From NCBI GenBank assembly GCA_030674185.1, contig JAPXFY010000015.1:25313543-25377542 (forward strand): DNA of 64,000 bases, written 5' to 3'. Shown here one piece after another: positions 31,616-43,734 of the stretch (position 1 is its first letter; each line of letters starts with the position of its first letter). The notes under the pieces are model-generated. The model ran no database searches and was not told where the DNA came from. It saw nothing but the letters and a program-made list of their open reading frames with translations. Source of the stretch: Monoplex corrugatus (taxonomy: Eukaryota > Mollusca > Gastropoda > Littorinimorpha > Ranellidae). A program made the position numbers and the translations under genes.

Positions 31616-32645
31616 TGAATACTTTTTTCGAATTAAAATCCCTTTTCAAGATGTACATACACAGTGCTAAAAAAAACCCTTTTAGTGAGCCGTATGCATT
31701 CCTTTTTTATGCTATTATCTTTATGTATCAAAGACACTAAATCTTTCTCCTCTTTACTCCCTCCCTACTGATTTAATGTGAAAGTGGTTAGCAGTTTATG
31801 GCTTGTTTGACTGTTGTATGTGTTACGGCTAACCTATTTGCGCCATAGCGTTACAATTGAAATGTCAACTCCCTTCCTCCCTTCTCGCTTTGTTTGTTCA
31901 TTATTGCTTCTTTTACGTTCTTCTCGTATGCTTCATGTTAGTAATCTTTAATATAGGCCTACATTGTTGTTGTTAGGGGTTGAGAGTACTTTGCTTTACG
32001 CTCATCGGCTGGGTCTATCTGCCTTTATCTCACTTTTTGTAATGCACTGGATCGTAGACAAATACATGGAAATTTATTTTACTTTATTTTATTTTGTTTT
32101 ATTTCATTTTGTTATATTTTTATTGCATTATATTTCATTTTCTTTTGTTTCATTTTTTATTTCATTTTGTTTATTTTTTGTTTTTAGTTTGTTATTTTAT
32201 TTCATTTTATTTGATCTTATCTTATTTTGAACTTTTTATAGCTTCTACGACGTGGCATATGTTATAGTTAATCTGTTATCATCATTACGTTTGTTGACAT
32301 ATTTGTGCACCCCTCCCCATGCCCTGTGTTTGTTCTTAATGCTCTTTACAGCCTCCTTTCCCTTTGATTCTGTGCCTGTAATTTACTTTTTAGATACAGT
32401 ATTACTAGCAATTGTATTATCAAGGGTTGACATGTAGTTACTTTCACATGTGTGCTTTGTCTCTCATACTTTTGTCAAGTGCATGACCCATTGGCATAAA
32501 AGTCGGTATTTTACGGCATCTCATATTGTAACTTGTTTCACAATTTATGTGTTCTTATGGCTCGTGTGTGGAGTTGTAAGGACTAGCTGTAAGACACGTC
32601 CAGTGAGACCTAGTGCTACTATCCTTGAGTAATAAAGTATTCTGA
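31616..32645 (+). mobile_element. probable LINE 3' untranslated region
   Basis: Follows the ORF2 stop without a recognisable break. It includes a T-rich pentamer tract (TTTTATTTCATTTTG class) at about 32062-32228 and ends with GAGTAATAAAGTATTCTGA just before a CT microsatellite. The extent of the UTR is inference; a second copy would be needed to define it. Confidence 0.4.
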
Positions 32646-32660
32646 AGTTTCAACTCTTTA

Positions 32661-32702
32661 ACTCTCTCTCTCTGCCTGTATCTATCTCTCTGTCTCTGTC
32701 TG

Positions 32703-32768
<66 letters not shown>

Positions 32769-32795
32769 CTCTCTGTCTGTCTCTCTCTCAGTCCC
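32661..32795 (+). repeat. (CT)n/(CTGT)n microsatellite
   Basis: Mixed CTGT and CT, with a clean CT run at about 32710-32764. Confidence 0.95.
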
Positions 32796-33039
32796 CTTTC
32801 ATTTTTCTTGGGGTGGAGAGGGAACAGTAGAATGCTGACTGTGCTTACTTGAAGCGTCAAGAATCCATATCCAGGTGACAGTTTTTCATGTCCCCTCCCC
32901 ATGTTTCTAAATATAATGCATTTTATTAAGTAAGTTGTATTCTTTGGGTTTAAAACGTATAAACATGGTAAAGGTTTGTTTGCCTTGGTCAGGCTTTCTT
33001 CGTCGAAATCAATTCCTCTTTGCGTCGCAGGTTTTTGCA
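32796..33039. other. unique sequence
   Basis: No gene seen. Confidence 0.5.
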
Positions 33040-33120
33040 GTCAATAGCGACATCAAAATGAAACAAAACTGAATATTGATTCTGTGAACCTCTTTAAAGC
33101 GGATTCTCTTCACCCGATCA
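33040..33120 (+). repeat. 80-bp dispersed direct repeat, copy 2
   Basis: Partner of 29995-30071. Differs by a CA insertion after AATGAAA and about eight substitutions. Confidence 0.8.
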
Positions 33121-33390
33121 ATTTAAATTGGCGAACAATAAGAGGACTTTGTCAGGCGCACTTCAGGTGAAGCAGCCTTGAGCCTTTTCTACATGATCAC
33201 TGCATCAGCAGCCATCGACGCATCTTCAACAGTCCGTGTCATCAAATTCACCGCCTCGGGCTGTGTTCTGCCTGGCTAGGATGTGTGGTGGGTGTATCAC
33301 TGCTGCACGTACCTTTCCCGCCCCCTAACTCAAAACCTATCCCCGGACATCTCTTTAGCTCTGAAGGAGCGTGTGCTGGAAAGACCTGGT
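33121..33390. other. unique sequence
   Basis: No gene or repeat recognised. Confidence 0.5.
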
Positions 33391-33548
33391 TTAGTTTAGT
33401 TTAGTTTAGTTTAGTTTAATTTAGTTTAGTTTAGTTTAGTTTAGTTAGTTTAGTTTAGTTTAGTTTAGTTTAGCTTAGTTTAGCTTTGCTTTGCTTTGCT
33501 TTGCTTTGCTTTGCTTTGCTTTGCTTTGCTTTGCTTTTGCTTTGCTTT
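33391..33548 (+). repeat. (TTTAG)n passing into (TTTGC)n
   Basis: About 18 TTTAG units (33391-33483, with one TTTAA and one GCTTAG variant) change at TTTAGCTTTGC into about 12 TTTGC units. A short GTTTTG/GGTTTG tail follows to about 33590. Confidence 0.95.
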
Positions 33549-33724
33549 TTGTTGCTTTTGGTTTTGTTTGGTTGGTTTGGTTTGTAGTACCCCCTCAAAC
33601 AGAAACCTTTTAGATCGACTGCACAAGTTCAGCCTGGTTTGATGTGTTACAAACTTATGCGCACATGTCATCCATCTCTCACGCACACTCTTTTCTGCTC
33701 CTAACCACTTTCGTGTCTTCTGCG

Positions 33725-33753
33725 TGTGTGTGTGTGTGGGGGGGGGGGGGGGG
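33725..33753 (+). repeat. (TG)n plus poly-G
   Basis: Seven TG units run into about 17 G. Confidence 0.85.
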
Positions 33754-33795
33754 TGGGAAAGAAGAAGAAGAAGCCGTATGATAGTTGTTCGTTCA

Positions 33796-33855
33796 GTTCA
33801 TGTTGCTTACAGCCCAGCCGACTACTAGGGCCATCTCAGGGCTAGCTGTTCGTTG
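33796..33855 (-). mobile_element. retroposon tail, AGCCC...GGGCT module (TGAAC subtype)
   Basis: The minus strand reads CTAGCCCTGAGATGGCCCTA, GTAGTCGGCTGGGCTGTAAG and CAACATGAACTGAACGAAC. It is closest to the module at 8920-8985. Confidence 0.65.
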
Positions 33856-35065
33856 AAACCCGTTAGAACATAGCATAGCTGTCTGTTTTTCTTTAGTTTA
33901 TCTATTTATTATTTTTTACATTCATGTTGTAATGAATAATGGGTTGATGTGTTCACAAGATTTGCTCGTGGTCGTATCCAACAAACTATAGCGTATGTGA
34001 AAAGTGTTTCTTGTATGTTTAAAACAGGCGACTGTGAAAGACAAGAAACTTTGCTGTCTAGTTTAACAAATTCTGCCTCATGGTGTAGGTTCTGTCCGGG
34101 ATCATATTTGGCCTGCACCGAAATGGTGTCCTCATCCTGCTGAAGAGGAGAGTAAAAATGCCTTGGGGCCCATCTGGCGACGGGCCGTTTCTAGCATGAG
34201 ACACAGGATACTGGACAAGTCTGTCTTCCGCTGGCCACCCGGCCAGAAGCGGGTGACGTGAAAGAGATGCGGTTGTCTGGAAGCACAGGGAGTGGGCTGA
34301 GGGGTAGGCGGGAGAGAAAAGAGGAGACAACGAATGTAGCATGCATCTTCCTGAACTTCGTTTGTCACTTAAGGGTTGAGCTGTTGATGATGTCCATGAA
34401 AAGAGCAGGCATTGACGGCTTGGATGGGGACTGGGATGATTAGCTCAGGTGTGGGTGGGGATGGGAGGAATTGGTCAACTGACGTCCTTGTTTTCAGTGA
34501 GGTGTTTTTTTGTTTTTTAATACAATATCATAAGCTTTGTCCCTTGCAGGACTCAGATTTAGATTGACTGGTTAAATTGAAGAGTTGCACTGACAATGTC
34601 AAAGCAGTAGGAGAAGGTATAATGCTCCTTGTTGCCAAAAAGGCTTTGCTACATCCATATCAGCCTTAGCATAAAACGTATGTCATTTGTTCACAGGATT
34701 TATTCAGTAAAACTGAATAAAATAGATTGTAATGTCGTTTTTGGTAGATAAATTCTGATCCATACCTGTCAGTGGTTCTTCTGTTCATGGCTGGGGAATG
34801 GCCAACTATAGCACATGGAATAGCAGACACAGCCCTGTCAAAACTGGTTTGAAAGAACTGAAGTATCCGCCATCCACCATCTGACGTTTCAAAGACTATG
34901 ATTATTTTGGGTCGTGTGGGGCACTCGGGCCCTTATTTTTCACGTGTTTATCAGTGACGTAGATTGAGGTGTGTAGTGCCATGGGAACAGACACAAAAGA
35001 TACATGCTTGATTTTGATGATGGGGTTGACGACGACGACGATGGTGATAACCAACTAACGACGAC
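33856..35065. other. unique sequence
   Basis: Two overlapping minus frames of 94 and 78 codons at 34058-34368 have no recognisable content. GAC triplets at 35030-35041 lead into the next repeat pair. Confidence 0.45.
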
Positions 35066-35130
35066 TACAACAATCACGATAATGATAATAACCTTAAAGC
35101 TCCGTACTGCTACCGCAACAAAACCAACCG
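35066..35130 (+). repeat. short dispersed repeat pair, copy 1
   Basis: ATAATGATAATAACCTTAAA, CTACCGCAACAAAACCAACC. Partner at 35770-35838. Confidence 0.6.
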
Positions 35131-35769
35131 ACTCCCAAATGTTACACTCAGACACCCGCACTCGTTTATCATGCACACCATTCATACCATCCAGCGGGGA
35201 TGAGTACTGCACCGCGTCGCGCTGATACAACGGAGACAGACAACAGAAAAGTGCCAGTGGAGCGAATGACAGAGGACCCAGCAACGCCAATGACTGCAGA
35301 ACTCTGACGGGCATCAAATTGAAAATGATGAGCCCGCGCCACTGTCCTCGGGTGCTGCGTAGCGACGACCCAAAGTGGCCATCTCAATGGTCCATCAATC
35401 AGCCCGCTTTGACGGTTGAGCATCTGTTGGGATCCATTGCTAATAGAGTGAGAATCGGAAGAGTTCAACGGTTTACTTGGGATTTGAGCACCTGTTTTCC
35501 CGGGGCAGAATCTGACCCAGGAGTTTTTTTGTTTGTTTTGTTTTTGTTGTTTGTTTGTTTACTCAGCAGTCCTGTAAAGGAATCGGTTTCCGTCACCGTA
35601 GCAAAACAGTCTAATTATCTAGTTATAAACACGGATCTAGCATCTCGTTAAAAATGCTACTGCTACTTACTCTACGTAATCATGTTGAATCTGTCGGTCT
35701 TACTTGCCCAGATGCGTGTGTCTCACCTACAAAACGTGCCCCCCCCCCCCCCCCCACACACACACTCAC
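35131..35769. other. unique sequence with poly-C
   Basis: TTTG-rich at 35525-35560; poly-C of about 16 then CACACA at 35740-35765. No gene. Confidence 0.5.
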
Positions 35770-35838
35770 AATAACAATTATGACAATGATAATGATCTTT
35801 AAAATCCCTTACTGCTACCGAAACAAAACCAACCAAAA
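35770..35838 (+). repeat. short dispersed repeat pair, copy 2
   Basis: ATGACAATGATAATGATCTT, TTACTGCTACCGAAACAAAA, CCAACC; partner of 35066-35130. Confidence 0.6.
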
Positions 35839-36059
35839 CCGAAAAAATTGCTAAAAAATTGTCACTTCTTGCATTCATGATCAAAATGGAAAATTGTTAG
35901 CATCGCTCATTTTTTTTTCAGGTGGAATATGATTGGTCCAGGAGATAGTGGGTGTTACGCGAAAACTCCTGTATCAGTTACAGAGAGAGAGAGAGAGAGA
36001 GAGAGAGTGGGGGGGGGGGGGGGGCACGGGACATAAAATTTAATCCCTGCGTCTATCTG
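35839..36059. other. unique sequence with (AG)n and poly-G
   Basis: AG units at 35981-36007 followed by about 16 G. Confidence 0.8.
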
Positions 36060-36370
36060 CAATAGGGAGCACTCTTGTCGCGTCACCGACGACACAGACA
36101 GCGAGACATGGGAGATCAGAGCTGGTTGGGTACCATGGCGACTGTGTGCGAGGTTGACAGGCGGAGCTAATCAAACGGATGAGGGGCGAGATCTAATAAG
36201 GTCCCTGTCCCGACAGGCAGGGTGGCAGCGTGATAGTGTAACATCCATCATAGCAGTCAAGAGGCCAATTCACCCTCGGCCCCCATAGGGATCGGGCTCA
36301 ATCGTCTGTCTGTCACATTCCCACCGACTGCCAGCTTCCATGCCGCGCAGACAGGTACGAGGACCAATGA
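36060..36370. promoter_or_regulatory. candidate regulatory island
   Basis: Unique GC-moderate block without open frames. Motifs include GGTTGACAGGCGGAGCTAAT (TGACAG is TALE-homeodomain-like), CTAATCAAACGGATGA and ATCTAATAAGG. Function is inference. Confidence 0.25.
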
Positions 36371-36607
36371 AGTCATCATCATCACTTTGATCGTATGGTT
36401 TCAAAATTTAAGATGTGTCGAAGAAAAGGAGGACGACGAAGAAGTAGTTCTAGATCTATTTGCCATCGTGTGTGTCAGCAAAAAGTTAGCAAAACAGTTT
36501 GTATTCCCTTAGCAAGCCCCTCAAAACAAGGGAAAAACTACAGATTTAAACATATCTGTCCTCTGACTGTGGTTTGTATGCCCCACCCTCTTCCCCATAT
36601 AGGACAG
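36371..36607. other. unique sequence
   Basis: GAAGAAG patch near 36418-36445. A plus frame from 36395 is open only because it runs into the CA array. Confidence 0.5.
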
Positions 36608-37262
<655 letters not shown>

Positions 37263-37325
<63 letters not shown>

Positions 37326-37383
37326 CACACACAACGCATACACACACACGCATACACACACACACGCATACACACGCACACGA
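37263..37383 (+). repeat. (AC)n microsatellite
   Basis: CA with CGCATA interruptions after 37332. Confidence 0.95.
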
Positions 37384-37888
37384 AGAGAGAGATCATGATT
37401 GCTTTGTGTACATGTATATAGATGTCCACCCAGATCTCTTCCTTGTGATAACGTTCAGTTAAACCGAAGATCGTGCAGAATACAGGAAAAACACCACCAT
37501 TACAACAACGCTGTAAACTTCACCACACTACGAAGATAATGCTCACTGATTCCCTTGACTCGAGTTCTGAACAAGACAGTCATCCTGCTGATCTTTAATG
37601 CTTGTCCACCAGCGACGATGTTTAGAAATCGGCTTAATGCATATGTCTAACCCCAGTATCTGGATTTCAGATGGTGTCTATTCATAATCAGACACTTGAA
37701 GTGCCCCCCCCCCCTTCCTTTTTCTTCCTCCTGCCAGGGACAGAGTTGTCTATGCTGTTTGTACAGGGACCAAGTGAAGATTTGTTTGACTATTATCATA
37801 AACCCCCCAGTCTGTTTGATCTTCGCTGTAACGTCAGTGCCTGTCACCATGAGTTAGCAGATCGACCGCCCCCTCTGTTATGTGTCTT
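37384..37888. other. unique sequence
   Basis: Poly-C of 11 at 37704-37714. No gene. Confidence 0.5.
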
Positions 37889-37965
37889 TCTCTCTCTCTC
37901 TCTCTTTGTCTCTTTGTCTGTCTCAGTCTCTGTCTCCTTCACACGCACACGCATATGCGCGCGCA

Positions 37966-38000
<35 letters not shown>

Positions 38001-38001
38001 T
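37889..38001 (+). repeat. (CT)n/(CTGT)n then (CG)/(CA)n
   Basis: Pyrimidine tract to about 37938, CGCG steps at 37957-37971, CA to 38000. Confidence 0.93.
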
Positions 38002-38100
38002 TCCTGAGCTTTTTCTTCTCAGGTTGTCTGTTGAACATGGGCATGCTTTCAGTATCTTTAAAAGGGTCGTAATATGACTAATAATATTAATTATTCCAGT

Positions 38101-38272
<172 letters not shown>

Positions 38273-38596
38273 TTAACTCTTCTTCTCTCAAAAAGTAACG
38301 AACGAATCCTAAAAAAGGTTGCATTATCTTTTTATACAAATCTCTTGAAATGGTTAAAGTTGTGTCATAAATCTTTTTATCAGCAAAATATTTCTTTTAT
38401 CGCTGACTTATGTTGTATTATAATGTTTGTGTTTGTTATGTGATTGGATTTCCTGGATTGTTGATTTATATAAGATTTTCCAAACCTATGATTGAAAACA
38501 GAACTTTTGTTTGAATTTTACACCCTTTGAATCATCTGAATCTCTGTCTCTTTGTGTCTCTCTGTCTGTCTCTCGTCTCCTCCTGCTCCTACCCCC

Positions 38597-38600
<4 letters not shown>
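38273..38600. other. unique A/T-rich sequence
   Basis: No gene. Confidence 0.5.
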
Positions 38601-38659
<59 letters not shown>

Positions 38660-38670
38660 TCTCTCCTCTC
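38601..38670 (+). repeat. (CT)n microsatellite
   Basis: About 26 CT units then CTTCTCCTCT. Confidence 0.95.
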
Positions 38671-39300
38671 TGTTTGCACGATGAGGTAAGTCAGTGTCCT
38701 TGGCACAGACAGCAAAACGGGATCATCAATCTACAATCTGTTTAAGCCGGGTGGTATGGGGCCTTCCAAACACTCGCAGACACTGTCAAGGCAAACTTGT
38801 CACCCACGCCGCTTGCTCACACGAGTGACCCCGAGACCCCGGACAGTCCTAGGGGCCATCTAACATTTGACTTCTCGCGGGCCTGTAGCCCACAGTGGCT
38901 GTTTGATAATCCACCGACCCTTCCATGCCCTAAAACTGTCTCCGTGTTTGAGAGTCAGTTTGCCCTGATGCGCATTTAGGAAGAGACTGAATGGATTCCG
39001 ACTAGGGGGGGTGGGGGGTGGGGAGCTGTTTGGGAGTCGCTCTCAACCAGTTTGCTTATTGGGGGCCGGCGACCGCACACATTGGGCTGACAGTCAGTTT
39101 GTTCAAGGAGAATCACTCTGTCAGACTGTCACCTCACGGGGAGACAATCAGGAAGTGACTCCTTCGCGCGGTGTCTCCTGGGAAGCCGAAATGGAGCCGC
39201 TTTCTGCGGAAGGCAAGCATGTGGGGGTTAATATTGGATTGTTGAGATTTCGGGGAATGCCCGACTTCATTAAAGATCACGCCTTGGTCTGAACAGCGGA
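38671..39300. other. unique GC-moderate island
   Basis: The block 38750-39290 is unusually free of repeats and has short frames on the plus strand (60 and 93 codons) without domains. It may be regulatory; no direct evidence. Confidence 0.35.
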
Positions 39301-40078
39301 TTTGCTTTTGAATCCCTTCTGTCTCTTCCCTTCTTTTAAATGCATTGCTGTTGTTGTTTTTTTAAAGTTCATCGCGTATTCTGCCTCGTGGAATTCCAAC
39401 ACTTGATTGTTATTTACTAATTTAGTTCTGAACAGAAATGTAGGCAAAACAAAGTGACCACGAAATTGAGTAGAGATCATATGTTTCCCCTTCCAGTGAC
39501 AATTCTTTTATAGACTGACAATTTCTTTTATAGACTATGTTCTTACTTAAGAGAGTTGTCTTCTCCATCTCGACAAACCATCGTTTACGTGAATTAGGTA
39601 CAAGTTATCGTTCTGTTTTCATGTTTCTGTTTTGCTTTCTTATGACAAAAAAATTTTTTTATAAAACTAAAATCACGCCTAAGCGAGCATAAAGTCATGC
39701 CTAAGTGAACAAACAGTTATACAGTATCACTTCGTATTTAGTTTTGAGTTTTCTCGAGATAGCGTTAAAAACGCTCGGATGATTCTGTATGCATTAACTT
39801 GACAAATACCATGTGCTCGAAGAAATCAAATTAACCGTTGCGCATACCATAAGCCTGGAGGTGAGGAGGGTGTGTGTAAATCCTTACACATTGGAGAGGT
39901 CTTTAAAAATATATAGTCTATATATATACAGCATTCTCAACCTCTCCACCCCCTTGAAAAAGACAAAACATATAACAACTAATAATTATGGCTTTTTTCT
40001 TTCAACTTTCGTTTTTATGAAGATATTTAGAGGATTTCTTTTATAACAGATTCGAATTAAGTAAATTACAAATCTAAC
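39301..40078. other. unique A/T-rich sequence with 20-bp duplication
   Basis: TGACAATTCTTTTATAGAC is present twice in tandem at 39497-39536. TATATATA patch at 39909-39928. No gene. Confidence 0.55.
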
Positions 40079-40791
40079 GTGACTTGGTCCATCATGCATT
40101 GGATGTGTAACATTATGGCTCCTTCAGAGTCTAACAGGATAAAGACATTTTATTCTTCCCTCGTCTCTGACAAGCACTCCACAGCAAGAAAGGCGGGGAA
40201 AGAAAGCAAGGAGGAGAGGCAAAATAAGAGGGCGAGGGAAGAAAGAAGATCGATGTTGAAGGGTGCTAAATTGGATCGTCTGCCAGAGAGCTTCCAGAGG
40301 AAGATGTCAAAGTGCAGACGATCAGAAGAGGAAGGGAGGATAGGGGTGAGAAGGGATGGGGAGGGGGGAGAGATGCCAGTGGAAGAGGTATGGTGGCTTG
40401 TGTGGGTTAAGGTGGGGGTGGGAAGGATGAGGATGAGAGTGCAGGGGAAGATGATGGGGTGGGAGTGGAGGTGTCAGTGTTTAAGAACAAATTGACCCTC
40501 CATTAGGGACAGCGACCAGTAGGTTGGGGGAAGCTGGAGCTGTCGCTTGATCTTTTGGCCAAGTCACGTCTGGCCATGACGTGACGATGCGGGCTGCCTG
40601 TTGCCGGAATCAAACCCCCACAGTTATTTCCAGGGGGAGGGGGATAGAAGGGATGATGGGTGAGGGTGGATGAGGGCAGAGGTGGTTGTTAGTGGGGGTG
40701 AGGAGGTATTACCAGGAAAAGTTGTGATGCGTGCAAGATCTAAAAAGAGAAGAAATCCTGAGATAAAGATGCCAGCAGTTAATAACGATTC
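40079..40791. other. unique purine-rich sequence
   Basis: A 138-codon plus frame (40079-40495) is Arg-, Lys-, Glu- and Gly-rich because the strand is purine-rich. No domain, so not called coding. The minus strand at 40600-40615 has GGTTTGATTCCGG, a weak B-box-like phrase. Confidence 0.4.
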
Positions 40792-40817
40792 TTTTTTTTT
40801 TTTTTTTTTTTTTTTTT
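40792..40817 (+). repeat. poly-T run of 26
   Basis: Uninterrupted T. It could mark the 3' end of a minus-strand retroposon, but no body is recognised. Confidence 0.9.
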
Positions 40818-41231
40818 ACATTCTTTTTATTTTAAAGTTTGTGCCTGTTTCATTTTGTGCTTTTGTTGTCTCTTGTATTACTTTGTCTTTTTACATAACC
40901 GTTTTGAAACAAAGTTACAGCTCAGCACAATACAAAGCGTTAGTAATCAGTTAAGTCTTAGGACAACTATGACATAAGTTTTAAAAGCATCAGTATCCAG
41001 TTTCAAAAACATTACTGCTCGAAAACTAACGCAGTTTTCATATTGTTATATGTACATTTCTTAATAAATGAATGAATGGACGAATGAATAAAAACAAGAG
41101 ACAGACATTTTCAAAGCTGTAAACCATCAGCTTGATAAACCCTTTTAACCACTCAGTATCTGGTATGGAATCAATGGCCAGCAATCAAACCGTGCCCAAA
41201 GATCTTTCCCCTTCTGTTCTCCCAACAGCCG
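40818..41231. other. unique sequence
   Basis: AATGAATGGACGAATGAATA short repeat at 41067-41086. No gene. Confidence 0.5.
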
Positions 41232-41481
41232 GTCCGCTGTCTTTTGCACAGATAATTGCCAAGACGTCTTCGTTGTCCTCAGTCAATTAACAGCTGCCCA
41301 GAACAGCCGGCCCTCTCGGAGAGAAGCTTTCAAAGAAGCTGTATAAGCTCGGGGAAGAGAGAATCGGCTTGGGGGTCGTGGTGAGGAGTGGTGGCCACAC
41401 CGTGGGGAAACGTTCGGCTTGATTGTGAAGCCATCACCGCCCCTTCTCATCCTGTCTTTTCTATCCTGCTAGGGTCCTCTG
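41232..41481 (+). repeat. duplicated 250-bp segment, copy A
   Basis: Nearly identical to 44419-44676. From TTTTGCACAGATAATTGCC through GTGGTGGCCACACC (about 160 bp) I find no difference. Further on there are two 1-bp indels and two substitutions around GGGGAAACGTTCGGCTTG. Similarity fades over about 10-20 bp at both edges with no terminal repeat or poly-A. Motifs include AGATAATTGCC, GTCAATTAACAGCTGCC (homeodomain site plus E-box) and TGGCCACACC. A short frame (FCTDNCQDVFVVLSQL to a TAA) is shared, but the identity runs equally past the stop, so coding is not supported. Confidence 0.9.
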
Positions 41482-41697
41482 TTCAGCTACACCCTGACCT
41501 CTCTGCTTATTGGCAATAGGCAGGAGAAACGATGTTTTGGGTGTCTTTTGATAAGGAAGCAGGATCATCTCTATTCACTTTATTTTTTTATGCTGGTGTA
41601 TATGGAGGAATTTCATTGTGTTGTTGATCTGTAAGAAAAAGGAAGCACAAATGGTTTGACATTTGTTGAGAAAATACACGATTCATGCCCATCTGCC
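41482..41697. other. unique sequence
   Basis: No gene. Confidence 0.5.
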
Positions 41698-41765
41698 TAC
41701 CTGCCTGCCTGCCTGCCTGCTCTGCCTGTCTCTGTCTCTGTCTCTGTCTCTGTCTTCTCTTCTCT

Positions 41766-41840
<75 letters not shown>
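41698..41840 (+). repeat. (CCTG)n, (CTGTCT)n, (CT)n compound microsatellite
   Basis: CCTG at 41698-41719, then CTGTCT, CTTCT and a long CT run. Confidence 0.95.
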
Positions 41841-41844
<4 letters not shown>

Positions 41845-42197
41845 AACAAACAGCATTTACTGTTGTTGAGATATGTCGTTGGAAAATATAGACCAGTCAG
41901 TTATCAATCAATCGTTGCCTGTTTGCACTGCAAGCTAACTGCTTGTGTTCAAGATTATCTCTATTGTTGGTCTGCTTTGCAGGAGAGAAAGGACAAGTAT
42001 TTGTTCACTGAATGTGTAGAAATTGTTTGGTTGGCTGGTTGGTCAGTCTGTCAGTTAGTCGTCAGTTGGTCAGTCAGTTTATTAGTTCATTAGTACTTGG
42101 AGGTTTGTTGTCGTCTTCCTTTGCTTATTTCATTTCTAAGTCAGAAAACTCATATTGTGGCTGTTGGCTTAATATGAGAAAATGTCGCGTTTATATT
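41841..42197. other. unique sequence
   Basis: Short GTTGGT and CAGTCAGT patches at 42030-42080. No gene. Confidence 0.5.
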
Positions 42198-42400
42198 GAG
42201 AGAGAGAGATAGAAAGGGAGGGGGAGGGAAGGGAGAGAGAGGGGGAGGGGGCAGGCAGGCAGAAGGAACTACACGATAAAATACAAAATACACATACAAA
42301 TACAAGCGCACACACGTGCTCGCGCGCAGGAGCAAGCACACACACACGCGCGCGCGCGCGCGCACACACACACACACACACACATACACACACACACAAA

Positions 42401-42493
<93 letters not shown>

Positions 42494-42500
42494 TACATAC
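42198..42500 (+). repeat. (GA)n/(GGGA)n and (CG)n/(AC)n microsatellites
   Basis: Purine tract at 42198-42252, CG-rich steps at 42308-42330, (CG)8 at 42347-42362, then CA with two CAAAACA and CAAACA breaks, ending (CATA)3. Confidence 0.94.
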
Positions 42501-42964
42501 AGAGGCATGCAGAACCAGAATCTCAGGTCGTTTGAAAGTCTATCAATCAATTCCTGCCAACTCAGCTAAACCAAAACTCGCATTCCACAGACTGACAAAG
42601 ACGTAGAAGACTGCACTTGAAAACAGGCAGATTGATTAACGGTAGGCTACTGACAGGCAGATAAAAACAAAAAAGAAAGGGGATAACGTATAGGTGACTG
42701 ATCACAAATACCTGTAATTCTTTGGTCTTGGAATTTGATAAAAGACAATACATTGCAAAGGTCTCTGACTTTCAAGGGAAAAGGTCACATCGAAGTTCAT
42801 GCTGCTCCAACGCAGCATGAATGTCTGTCGTCTGCCAAGTAAAACTGCAAGAAAGCTGTGACACATGAACAACATTCATGTAGTTATTCTATCGATTAGG
42901 CAGTCATGCATTCGTTTCTTTGTAGTGCTGTATTCTTCTTCTTCAGTTTAATTTCAGATTGGCA
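42501..42964. other. unique sequence
   Basis: No gene. Confidence 0.5.
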
Positions 42965-43396
42965 AATTGTTTCTGCTATGTTCCTTTGCTTTTGGTCGTT
43001 TCTTTTTACGCTTTCTGTCGATTCTTCTTCTCATTTTCTGCCTTTTTGGTCCATTCACTTTGATAATTGGGTACATAATTGGGTACACCTACTAAGTGCG
43101 ATTTTGGCTCAGGGAAATGTCATGTGCAGAAGCAAGTTTAGGTTATTTAGGCCGTTTTATATGTTTTAGTGTCCTTAATTATCATGTTTGCATTTGTAGT
43201 CAGGTATGTTTTTATAAATCCCTTGTGATGAATTGGCCAGAATGGTCAATGCCAGGGATATACCCTTAGATTATGTGCACGAATGCATTGATATGTGTGC
43301 TTAATTTTCTCTTCCATTTTTAAAGATATTCTTCTATGAAGTATGCTGTACGTTTTGAGAGGTTATAGCCCTGATATGGCTCTGTGCGGTCAGCTG
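42965..43396 (+). mobile_element. 360-450-bp dispersed retroposon tail, copy 1
   Basis: Blocks shared with 63204-63655: TTTCTGNNNTGTTCCTTTGC, CATTTTCTGCCTT, TGATAATTGGGTACA, TTGGCTC, CCTTAGATTATGTG, CGAATGCATTGATATGTG and GTTATAGCCCTGATATGGCT. GATAATTGGGTACATAATTGGGTAC shows a local duplication here. The 3' tail is lost at GGTCAGCTGG, where the sequence joins the GACAGCCCC repeat. Confidence 0.8.
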
Positions 43397-43550
43397 GTTA
43401 ACAAAACAACCCTGAGGGTGCTTGATGGGACCCAGAGCACCAATTCCTCACCACTCTCCAGACAATCACCTCCCAAGCTCCTGAGGTCACATGATAGCCA
43501 TTTCATCAAGCAAAAAGGGGCTGTCCATGGTCTGCATGACCTATTTGGCA
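43391..43550 (-). repeat. dispersed repeat 'GACAGCCCC', copy 3
   Basis: The minus strand reads GACCATGGACAGCCCCTTTT, TTGCTTGATGAAATGGCTAT, GAGCTTGGGAGGTGATTGTC, GGAGAGTGGTGAGGAATTGG, CCATCAAGCACCCTCAGGGT and TTGTTAACC. Confidence 0.85.
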
Positions 43551-43734
43551 AAAATAACAGTAACAGTTACAGTGACTATCATCATCGTCATTCAACTTCA
43601 TCTAAATTGTTAACAGTGTAATTAAGTTCTGCTTTGTTCTTAAAGTACGCTCGTCTGTGCATCGTTCAAAACATAGCAATTCATTGATGCAAAACAGGAA
43701 ACAAAATACGCAAATTAATCTGAGAACACTGTGC
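43551..43734. other. unique sequence
   Basis: No gene. Confidence 0.5.

Noticed and set aside
33391..33483. Interstitial telomere repeat
   Set aside because: The unit is TTTAG, not TTAGGG or TTAGG, and it changes to TTTGC.
40079..40495. 138-codon basic protein
   Set aside because: Composition follows the purine-rich strand; no domain or homologous pattern seen.
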